Below are positions 40,588 through 46,809 of a stretch of 46,809 nucleotides of DNA, in pieces. The stretch's first letter is position 1. Every line of letters starts with the position of its first letter. The notes beneath the pieces were generated by a model, which made no database searches, had not been told where the DNA came from, and was given only the letters and a program-made list of their open reading frames with translations. The stretch lies in assembly GCA_012519745.1 (NCBI GenBank), contig JAAYPO010000107.1, positions 1-46,809 of the forward strand, in the 5' to 3' direction. The translations under genes and the position numbers were made by a program. The DNA is from Clostridiaceae bacterium (GTDB lineage: Bacteria; Bacillota; Clostridia; Acetivibrionales; DTU013).

Positions 40588-42522
40588 ATGAAAAAAGCTT
40601 CAAAAACAGGACATAAGAATCAGGAAGAGAAGCCGGCCCAGTTTATCACGGACTTTGATCTGTATTTGTTCAACGAAGGCAGCCATCACAAGATATATGA
40701 GAAGCTGGGTGCCCACCCCCATACCGTGGACGGCCGTAAAGGTATCCATTTTGCGGTCTGGGCCCCCTCAGCCAAAGCTGTCAGCCTGGTGTGCAACTAC
40801 AATTATTGGGATGGAAGGAGCCACCCAATGGAGCCTATCGGCAGCTCCGGAGTGTGGTCCGTATTTATTCCCGATCTGGCTCCCGGCGAGATGTATAAAT
40901 ACGAGATCAAAACCTCCTCGGACCAACTGCTCCTCAAAGCCGATCCATATGCTTTCTACAGCGAACTCCGTCCCGGCACCGCATCCATCGTATGTGACCT
41001 GGAGGGATACGAATGGCATGATGATGAATGGATCAGAAACAGGGACTCCGGCAGCACCTTTGACAAACCGGTATCCATATATGAAGTCCATCCCGGCTCC
41101 TGGGCAAGATCCCCCGGCAATGATTTCCTCTCCTACAGAGAGCTTGCCGACAGGCTGGTATCATATGCTGCAGATATGGGATATACTCATATCGAACTGC
41201 TTCCGGTCTCCGAGCATCCCCTTGATGACTCGTGGGGCTACCAGGTCACAGGTTACTTCTCTGTTACAAGTCGCTTCGGGCGTCCCGAGGATTTCATGTA
41301 CCTGGTGGATCAGTGCCATGTACACGGAATAGGCGTTATATTGGACTGGGTACCTGCCCACTTCCCAAAGGACGGTCACGGGCTTGCAAGATTTGACGGC
41401 ACAGCACTGTATGAGCATAGCGATCCGCGCCAGGGCGAACACCCTGACTGGGGTACACTGATATTCAACTATAACCGCCATGAGGTCAGGAACTTCCTCA
41501 TTTCAAACGCTGTCTACTGGTTTGAAAAATTCCATATCGACGGTATGCGGGTCGATGCAGTGGCATCCATGCTTTATCTGGATTATGGAAAGAAGAAGGG
41601 CGAATGGATACCCAATGAATTTGGCGGCAATCAGAATCTGGGTGCAGTGCAGTTTCTCAAGCAGCTGAACTCCACTGTCTTCAATTATTTCCCGGGAATA
41701 ATGATGATAGCTGAGGAATCGACCTCCTGGCCATCGATAACAAAACCGCCATACACCGGGGGTCTGGGTTTCTCATACAAATGGAACATGGGCTGGATGA
41801 ATGACTACCTCAGATATGTCAGCATGGACCCCGTATACAGAAAATATCACCACAACCTCATCACATTCTCGATAATGTACGCTATGAGCGAAAACTTCAT
41901 ACTGGTGCTCTCCCACGACGAGGTCGTCCACGGGAAGCGGTCAATGATAGGAAAGATACCCGGCGACTACTGGCAGAAATTTGCCGGCCTCAGAGTCACA
42001 TATGGGTATATGTTCGGACACCCCGGTAAAAAGCTGATGTTCATGGGCAACGAATTCGGCCAGTTCATAGAATGGAACTTCAGGCAAGGCCTGGACTGGC
42101 ACCTTCTGGATTACGAAATGCACAGCAAGCTGAAGGACTACATCAGGGACCTTAACAAACTGTACACATCACACAAGGCCATGCATGAGATAGACTTCAG
42201 CTATGATGGTTTCGAATGGCTTGACTGCAACGACAGCGACCACAGCATAATTTCCTTCCTGCGCAAAGGGCGCTGTAATGATGATGTGCTTGTCTTTGTA
42301 TGCAACTTTACTCCGATGGTATATAACAGCTATAGGATCGGCGTTCCTTATGACACTCATTATGCCGAGGTGCTCAACAGTGACTCAGAAATGTACGGAG
42401 GAAGCAACGTCGGCAATCTCGGTGGTGTGCACTCAGAAAATATACAGCACCAGCAGAGGCCGTACTCCATCAGCATAAACGTGCCTCCTCTTGCAATGGT
42501 GGTATTCAAGCCCGAATTGTGA
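40588..42522 (+). CDS. glgB: 1,4-alpha-glucan branching enzyme
   Basis: A 644-residue GH13 enzyme introducing alpha-1,6 branches into glycogen. An N-terminal CBM48 module (about 30-130; YEKLGAHPHTVDGRKGIHFAVWAPSAKAVSLV) precedes the TIM barrel. Catalytic residues are Asp323 (GMRVDAVASM), Glu376 (MIAEESTSWP) and Asp444 (LSHDEVVHGK); DWVPAHFPKD and FMGNEFGQFIEWN are further GlgB motifs. Length is normal. CGAGGGG lies before the ATG. No other glycogen gene is in the window, so it is an isolated glgB, possibly shared with a glg operon elsewhere. It converges on the response regulator with a 37-base gap and no clear terminator. Confidence 0.97.
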   Translation: MKKASKTGHKNQEEKPAQFITDFDLYLFNEGSHHKIYEKLGAHPHTVDGRKGIHFAVWAPSAKAVSLVCNYNYWDGRSHPMEPIGSSGVWSVFIPDLAPGEMYKYEIKTSSDQLLLKADPYAFYSELRPGTASIVCDLEGYEWHDDEWIRNRDSGSTFDKPVSIYEVHPGSWARSPGNDFLSYRELADRLVSYAADMGYTHIELLPVSEHPLDDSWGYQVTGYFSVTSRFGRPEDFMYLVDQCHVHGIGVILDWVPAHFPKDGHGLARFDGTALYEHSDPRQGEHPDWGTLIFNYNRHEVRNFLISNAVYWFEKFHIDGMRVDAVASMLYLDYGKKKGEWIPNEFGGNQNLGAVQFLKQLNSTVFNYFPGIMMIAEESTSWPSITKPPYTGGLGFSYKWNMGWMNDYLRYVSMDPVYRKYHHNLITFSIMYAMSENFILVLSHDEVVHGKRSMIGKIPGDYWQKFAGLRVTYGYMFGHPGKKLMFMGNEFGQFIEWNFRQGLDWHLLDYEMHSKLKDYIRDLNKLYTSHKAMHEIDFSYDGFEWLDCNDSDHSIISFLRKGRCNDDVLVFVCNFTPMVYNSYRIGVPYDTHYAEVLNSDSEMYGGSNVGNLGGVHSENIQHQQRPYSISINVPPLAMVVFKPEL

Positions 42523-42559
42523 AGGCGAAGGTATTCCCTGCAAAAACAAAAGCTGTCCT

Positions 42560-43300
42560 TCAGTTGAACAGCCTCTCAAGCTTCTCATAGCCGTCGCGGG
42601 TCAGCAGTGCATCCTTTTCGGTCCCCCTGAGCTTTACGATATATGTCCAGCGGCCGTATGGATACATTTTGCTGATATAGTTGATATTGATTATGTATGA
42701 CTTGTGACTCCTGAAAAAGATGCTTTTATCCAACTTCTCTTCAAGCTCGCTCAAACTATCCGAGGTGGTATGTCTGTCATGATGGGTATAGATGGCAGTA
42801 GCCCTGTTTTCACGCTGGATCAGTATGATCTCCTCCATATCCACAACACTGATGCCCTCTTTGTTTTTTATCATCAGCTTTTTATGTGTATTGGTGCTTT
42901 TGGGCTGCTCTTTCTCATACGGGTCCTGTTCAGCATCCTTTATGCTTTTGATCCTGTCCAGCGTTTGCTCGAGCCTGCGTATCCTGAAGGGCTTTACCAG
43001 ATAATCGAAAGCATATACCTCGAATGCCTCAGGCATGTATTCCTGATGTGCGGTAGCAAACACGATGATGGTCCTGGGTTCGATGTCCGCTATCCTTTTG
43101 GCACATTCAACACCGGTCATACCCGGCATTTCTACATCAAGGAATACGACCTCGGGACGAGAGGCCTCGAAAAGGCGGAGAGCGGCAGCGCCGTCCTCCG
43201 CTTCACCTACGATCGTGAAACCGCCTGATCTCTCAACGGCCTTTTTCAAAACAAGCCGCATTCCCATATCATCGTCAGCTATCATTACACTTTTTATCAA
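42560..43300 (-). CDS. LytTR-family response regulator
   Basis: A 246-residue regulator: receiver domain (about 1-120) with acidic pocket ADDD, phospho-acceptor Asp55 in VVFLDVEMPGMTG, and Lys near 105 in YLVKPF; then a LytTR DNA-binding domain (about 140-244) with ILIQRENRATAIYT, FFRSHKSYIININYI and the C-terminal strand. Such regulators (AgrA, VirR, LytR) bind direct repeats and usually act with a Spo0B/AgrC-type kinase, exactly the type encoded at 45674. The start is TTG 43300, three bases after the stop of the preceding gene, with GGTGG six bases upstream; ATG 43285 would truncate the first beta strand. It is the last gene of the kinase-nfeD-floA cluster. Confidence 0.93.
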   Translation of the reverse strand: MIKSVMIADDDMGMRLVLKKAVERSGGFTIVGEAEDGAAALRLFEASRPEVVFLDVEMPGMTGVECAKRIADIEPRTIIVFATAHQEYMPEAFEVYAFDYLVKPFRIRRLEQTLDRIKSIKDAEQDPYEKEQPKSTNTHKKLMIKNKEGISVVDMEEIILIQRENRATAIYTHHDRHTTSDSLSELEEKLDKSIFFRSHKSYIININYISKMYPYGRWTYIVKLRGTEKDALLTRDGYEKLERLFN

Positions 43301-43303
43301 TCG

Positions 43304-43843
43304 TTACCACCGGCCTCTTCTCATGCTTTTAGGTCTGCCGAGGAGCTCAGACATGATAAATCCCCTCATCAGGTTATCCCCTGAAAAATCCAACCTCAAT
43401 CCGCCAACTATACCACCGCCGGCTTCCTTCACCACAGCCTGGGTCTTTGCCTGCCCTCTGCCTTTTGTACTGCTGCCTGACGGCGGTGCCTGGTTACTTA
43501 CCGGCTTTCCATGACCGGCAGCCTGAGGCGGCGTATTACCGGCGGCAGGCTGGGGCATATTTGAACGCGGGGAAACTGTCGGAACCATAGCCGGGCGATC
43601 TGCTCCTGCAGGAGCTCTGCTGGTGGGAGCCTGTACCCTGTAGCCTCTGCTGCTGTCATTCCGTGGGACCGGAACCTGCTGCGGCCGCTGGACCCCTGGA
43701 TATGCAGGCCTCTGCGGTACCCTTACGACACCTCTTCTGTTTTCCTGCATCCTGACCTGGGGACGTATTATTCCGGCATCCGGTGAGAGACCAAACTTCA
43801 TTTCAGGGTTTGCCGCAAATGGATTGTTAAATGATTTTCCCAT
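43304..43843 (-). CDS. Pro/Gln/Arg-rich protein of the floA cluster, function unknown
   Basis: A 179-residue, low-complexity basic protein. The N-terminus (MGKSFNNPFAANPEMKFGLSPDAGIIRPQV) and the C-terminus (GGGIVGGLRLDFSGDNLMRGFIMSELLGRPKSMRRGRW) look conserved and partly structured; residues about 35-135 are a disordered stretch of Pro, Gln, Ala, Arg and Ser. There is no signal peptide or membrane helix, so it is cytoplasmic or membrane-associated through its basic surface. GAAGGGA precedes the ATG. It sits between floA (18-base gap) and the LytTR regulator (3-base gap), so it is almost surely cotranscribed and might be a client or scaffold of the FloA assembly (inference). I do not recognise the family. 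Confidence 0.75.
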   Translation of the reverse strand: MGKSFNNPFAANPEMKFGLSPDAGIIRPQVRMQENRRGVVRVPQRPAYPGVQRPQQVPVPRNDSSRGYRVQAPTSRAPAGADRPAMVPTVSPRSNMPQPAAGNTPPQAAGHGKPVSNQAPPSGSSTKGRGQAKTQAVVKEAGGGIVGGLRLDFSGDNLMRGFIMSELLGRPKSMRRGRW

Positions 43844-43861
43844 TCCAATATCCCTTCCGTC

Positions 43862-44854
43862 CTATTTCTCGCCTATTTTATCGGTTCCTTCGGTTTTATT
43901 GAGCTTGGAGATGGACTCTCTCATATTTGTATCCGAAGCGATATTCTGCATATTGTAGTAATCCATGACACCCATATTCCCGTTTTTGAGAGCGCTTGCC
44001 ATTGCCTTGGGCACCTCTGCCTCGGCTTCCACGACTCTTGCCCTCATTTCCTGGACCAGCGCCTTCATTTCCTGCTCCTTTGCAACTGCCATAGCGCGCC
44101 TTTCTTCAGCCTTCGCCTGTGCTATGTTCTTGTCTGCCTCGGCTTGGAAAGTCTGTAGCTGGGCACCTATGTTCCTGCCTACATCCACATCCGCGATATC
44201 GATGGAAAGTATTTCAAAAGCAGTTCCTGCATCAAGACCTTTGTTCAATACCGTCTGAGAAATCAGATCCGGGTTCTCCAGCACATCCTTATGCGATGTG
44301 GAACTTCCGACAGTTGTGACTATGCCTTCACCGACCCTTGCAATAATAGTCGCTTCACCTGCGCCTCCTATCAGTCTGTCAAGGTTTGTCCTGACTGTCA
44401 CCCTTGCCTTGACAAGCAGCTCTATACCGTCTTTTGCAACAGCTGATATGTTCGGTGTCTCTATCACCTTGGGATTGACACTCATCTTTACTGCATCGAG
44501 GACATCCCTTCCTGCCAGATCGATGGCGGCAGCCCTTACGAACTGCAGATCCATGTTGGCTCTGTACGCGGCGATAAGGGCGTTGACCACCTTATCCACG
44601 TTTCCTCCCGCCAGATAGTGCGCTTCCAGCTGGTTGACATTGATGTCAAGTCCTGCTTTTCTCGCCTTGATCAACGGCAGTATGATCCTGCTTGGGATGA
44701 CCCTCCTTAGCCTCATTCCTATAAGCGTAAATATCCCGACACGCACTCCGGCTGCAAAGGCCGATATCCACAGCCCGACAGGAATGAAATTAAAAAACAG
44801 TATGAAAAAGATAACTATTACAAAAATGATCCCCACTGTTACTAAAACTTCCAT
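43862..44854 (-). CDS. floA: Flotillin-like protein FloA
   Basis: A 330-residue membrane scaffold of functional membrane microdomains. Residues about 2-27 form the membrane-inserting hairpin ([27 protein letters not shown]). The SPFH-like domain starts near [33 protein letters not shown] and includes [17 protein letters not shown] and GVEIL-type [19 protein letters not shown] coiled-coil EA-rich stretch ([42 protein letters not shown]) drives oligomerisation. ATG 44854 has AAAGGAG upstream; longer readings lack a site. NfeD lies immediately upstream, the classical pairing. Confidence 0.96.
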   Translation of the reverse strand: MEVLVTVGIIFVIVIFFILFFNFIPVGLWISAFAAGVRVGIFTLIGMRLRRVIPSRIILPLIKARKAGLDINVNQLEAHYLAGGNVDKVVNALIAAYRANMDLQFVRAAAIDLAGRDVLDAVKMSVNPKVIETPNISAVAKDGIELLVKARVTVRTNLDRLIGGAGEATIIARVGEGIVTTVGSSTSHKDVLENPDLISQTVLNKGLDAGTAFEILSIDIADVDVGRNIGAQLQTFQAEADKNIAQAKAEERRAMAVAKEQEMKALVQEMRARVVEAEAEVPKAMASALKNGNMGVMDYYNMQNIASDTNMRESISKLNKTEGTDKIGEK

Positions 44855-45016
44855 ACAGATCCTACTCCTTTCAAATTTTATTAAGGCCCTATCTATCGCA
44901 CCTGCCAAATGTCTTGATCGGCAGGTATTCGATATCATTATTTGAACTTGATGACTTTATTATGAAGTTCTGCACTATCCCTGCATATAACGTATCTGTT
45001 CAGTCATGATACGCTG

Positions 45017-45520
45017 TCAGGACAGCTTTTGTTTCACGACGATCCTGAGACCTTCGATCCTATCGATTATCACAGCAGTTCCTTTTTTAATGAACTCCCC
45101 TTCAGAGACAACATCCAGTCTGACTCCGTTGAAATCCGCCGTACCGGACGGCCGGAGCGCAGTAATGGCAATGCCCTCACTTCCGATGAAGTAGTTCAGA
45201 TCGTCAACCCCTGAAAACTTTATATCGTCATCGATAGAGTCGTTCAAAACAAGATGCTTTGACAGACGTCCCTTTGACGCAGATTGAAGTATCAGGGTGA
45301 GAGCCGCTCCAAGTATCGCCAGGATGATAACGATAAGAATCAGAGCCTGCAGCAGTGTCTGAGCGTAGAGTACGATACCGGCCACAAGCAGTATCGCTCC
45401 TATAATGCCCGGCGCTCCAAAGCCGGGATTGAACATTTCAATAATAACAAATACAAGTCCGCCAATTATCAAAAGCAGCGGTATCCAATTGATTCCTGAA
45501 AATACTGTCACTATATCCAT
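45017..45520 (-). CDS. nfeD: NfeD-family membrane protein
   Basis: A 167-residue short-form NfeD: three to four helices (NWIPLLLIIGGLVFVIIEMF, PGFGAPGIIGAILLVAGIVLY, LLQALILIVIILAILGAALTLIL) and a C-terminal OB-fold domain (about 105-165; GSEGIAITALRPSGTADFNGVRLDVVSEGEFIKKGTAVIIDRIEGLRIVVK). The serine protease domain of long NfeD proteins is missing, which is usual for the form beside floA. It supports flotillin function at the membrane. GGGAGGTG before 45520 fixes the start. A 162-base gap to floA and 153 bases from the kinase suggest one operon or closely spaced units. Confidence 0.93.
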   Translation of the reverse strand: MDIVTVFSGINWIPLLLIIGGLVFVIIEMFNPGFGAPGIIGAILLVAGIVLYAQTLLQALILIVIILAILGAALTLILQSASKGRLSKHLVLNDSIDDDIKFSGVDDLNYFIGSEGIAITALRPSGTADFNGVRLDVVSEGEFIKKGTAVIIDRIEGLRIVVKQKLS

Positions 45521-45546
45521 AAATACACCTCCCGTAAAACAAATGA

Positions 45547-45580
45547 CTATTATCTGCAAGTATATTCTATTACGACTGTC
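45547..45580 (-). promoter_or_regulatory. Possible nfeD promoter
   Basis: A TATACT -10-like hexamer on the minus strand is preceded by TTCATG at 18 bases, about 35 bases before the nfeD start. If real, the nfeD-floA part can be expressed without the kinase. Confidence 0.35.
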
Positions 45581-45673
45581 ATCATGAATAAATACATACT
45601 CTACGAACAATACATGTTGGTTGCTGATTTGTCACAAATGCTGATTGTTGGCTCGAAAGGTCAATATGCGGGA

Positions 45674-46531
45674 TTACCTGGGGATACTGCCCGCAAAAAT
45701 AGTCCGGCCTTCTTCCGTGGATACTCCTATACTGCCGCCGGCCCTCTTCATTATCTCACTGCAGATCGCAAGTCCCATTCCCTCACCCTTATCGCCCTTC
45801 GTTGTAAAACCCGGCTCAAATATCCTGCCTGCCAGCTTTTCTGAAATAGGATCCCCACTGTTCATGATTTTGAAATAATAATTATTCAAGTCCTCATAGA
45901 GCTCGATCCTGATCGATTTGCCGTCCTTACCCTCAATAACCGCATAAATCGCATTGTCTATCAGGTTTCCAAGCACTCTGCACATCTCCCAGGACGGAAT
46001 AGTCAAGTTCTTCAGCTGTGTCCTGACGTCAAGCTCCATACTGATGCCCTGCTTTTCACATGCCATGAGCTTCGCTTGAAGAAGTGCATTGACAGCTGCA
46101 ACGGAGGTCTTCATTATTTTGCTTACACGCTGGATATCGCCGTACACTTTTTCTATATACTCATCTGCAGCCTTATACTCATCCATCTCGATCAGTGAGT
46201 GTACCACCTGCAGGTGATTCATGAAATCATGCCTCTGAGCACGCAGCACAGCGTTGAGCCTCTCAAGCCTGTCCAGTGTGTCCTCCAGCAGCCTGATCTC
46301 GTGGCCGGAGCGGATAAAGCCGGCCTTGTACTTGAAAGCAGTTATGCTGTTGATTATCACTGCCCCAGCGATAACAGCAAGAAGGAGTATTATCCATGGG
46401 TCTGAAAGAAGCTCAGCTCCCATACCCATATCAACAATGTAGAACAAAACCGCAGCGATCAGTGCGGCCTGCACAAGGTTGATCGATACTATCAGAAGTG
46501 CAGTCATACCGGGATCAAATCTTCTTTTCAC
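45674..46531 (-). CDS. Spo0B/AgrC-type sensor histidine kinase
   Basis: A 285-residue kinase. Two hydrophobic helices (about 11-34 and 46-66) form a minimal membrane sensor with almost no external loop. The H-box is of Spo0B type: LRAQRHDFMNHLQVVHSLIEM with His101. The ATPase domain (GHKL, about 180-285) has LGNLIDNAIYAV (N box), FEPGFTTKGDKGEGMGLAI (F/G boxes). Such kinases pair with LytTR regulators, as at 42560. GTG 46531 has GGGGAGGG about ten bases upstream and is chosen over longer readings. With only short loops it probably senses something in or at the membrane; the nfeD/floA genes directly downstream fit that idea (inference). Confidence 0.9.
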   Translation of the reverse strand: MKRRFDPGMTALLIVSINLVQAALIAAVLFYIVDMGMGAELLSDPWIILLLAVIAGAVIINSITAFKYKAGFIRSGHEIRLLEDTLDRLERLNAVLRAQRHDFMNHLQVVHSLIEMDEYKAADEYIEKVYGDIQRVSKIMKTSVAAVNALLQAKLMACEKQGISMELDVRTQLKNLTIPSWEMCRVLGNLIDNAIYAVIEGKDGKSIRIELYEDLNNYYFKIMNSGDPISEKLAGRIFEPGFTTKGDKGEGMGLAICSEIMKRAGGSIGVSTEEGRTIFAGSIPR

Positions 46532-46563
46532 AGATAATATCCCTCCCCGACAATACATTATTA

Positions 46564-46592
46564 AGTATATCCTGTTTGACTGATACATTCAA
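46564..46592 (-). promoter_or_regulatory. Promoter of the kinase-nfeD-floA cluster
   Basis: TTGAAT (46587-46592) and TATACT (46564-46569) are 17 bases apart on the minus strand, about 30 bases before the kinase GTG. An inverted repeat lies directly upstream. Confidence 0.7.
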
Positions 46593-46601
46593 GACACCCG
46601 A

Positions 46602-46648
46602 CACGACACTTATGCGCATATTAGACCAATAAGTGTATAAGCGTCGTG
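46602..46648. promoter_or_regulatory. Inverted repeat upstream of the kinase promoter
   Basis: CACGACACTTAT (46602-46613) and ATAAGCGTCGTG (46637-46648) are complementary at 11 of 12 positions; an alternative inner pairing ACACTTAT/ATAAGTGT also exists. Its position ten bases upstream of the -35 fits an activator or autoregulator site; no LytTR consensus is claimed. Confidence 0.45.
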
Positions 46649-46653
46649 ACTGG

Positions 46654-46689
46654 TACTAAAAAAACCACCTTTTGATAAAAGGTGGTTTT
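46654..46689 (-). terminator. Terminator after tRNA-Val
   Basis: AAAACCACCTTTT (46661-46673) and AAAAGGTGGTTTT (46677-46689) form a perfect 13-base stem with a three-base loop, followed by T-run on the minus strand. Confidence 0.85.
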
Positions 46690-46764
46690 GGTGGGCACTA
46701 TAGGGCTCGAACCTATGACCCCCTGCTTGTAAGGCAGGTGCTCTCCCAGCTGAGCTAAGCGCCC
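46689..46764 (-). tRNA. tRNA-Val (anticodon TAC)
   Basis: The minus strand folds as a standard cloverleaf: acceptor GGGCGCT/AGTGCCC, D-arm GCTC-AGCTGGGA-GAGC, anticodon arm CCTGC-CTTACAA-GCAGG with anticodon TAC, T-arm ATAGG-TTCGAGC-CCTAT, discriminator A and encoded CCA (46689-46691). It reads GUA/GUG valine codons. Confidence 0.97.
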
Positions 46765-46809
46765 GTAATTGATTTAGTTTTGTTGAAACAGGAGGCCGAA
46801 GACGGATCT

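Overview
The window looks like a chromosomal segment of a spore-forming, probably anaerobic member of the Clostridia (Bacillota). Indicators are a SpoVB-type flippase, an alr-mazEF-nnr neighbourhood, CtsR operators in front of a small heat-shock gene, MrfA/MrfB repair proteins, FloA/NfeD, a GGGtGRT protein with a NifU-like partner, strong GGAGG-type ribosome binding sites, and TTG/GTG starts. Base composition is middling (roughly half G+C by eye). The species cannot be named from the sequence alone.

Layout. 1-3040: truncated yitT-like gene, a WecG/TagA glycosyltransferase, and a membrane-anchored FAD protein whose end overlaps tagA. 3170-6816: minus-strand mazF, mazE, alr and nnr (toxin-antitoxin, D-alanine, NAD(P)HX repair). 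6900-15634: exopolysaccharide locus. The minus arm holds an FrhB/FdhB-like ferredoxin protein, a flippase, a pyruvyl transferase and an unknown coiled-coil protein. The plus arm holds a GT4 glycosyltransferase, two DUF4330-like membrane proteins and an O-antigen-ligase/polymerase-like protein. 15635-16206 is gene-free and rich in repeats. 16207-18445: hsp20 under two CtsR boxes, then spoVB. 18570-21329: large PAS-GGDEF-HD-GYP c-di-GMP protein. 21379-24942: mrfB and mrfA. 25027-25243: a MITE-like element. 25264-26586: dusB and tRNA-Arg(CCG). 26587-27164: gene-free, with two related MITE-like elements.

27165-34048 is one long minus-strand set: ABC ATPase, a large extracytoplasmic protein, two ABC-2 permeases, a Yip1-like membrane protein and a lipoprotein with Pro-Ser-Gly-Asn repeats. 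A TetR regulator and a flavodoxin-like reductase (34291-35851) follow, with twin palindromic operators in the reductase promoter. 36035-38007: manA and a small protein with a degenerate GGDEF domain. A perfect 36-bp palindrome separates these from the convergent GGGtGRT/NifU-like pair (38089-39801). 40135-42522: two small proteins and glgB.

42560-46531 reads in transcription order: Spo0B-type histidine kinase, nfeD, floA, a Pro/Gln/Arg-rich unknown protein, LytTR response regulator. A two-component pair thus brackets a flotillin membrane-microdomain module. I consider this and the GGGtGRT/NifU-like pair the best candidates for a poorly described system. The window ends with tRNA-Val(TAC) and its terminator.
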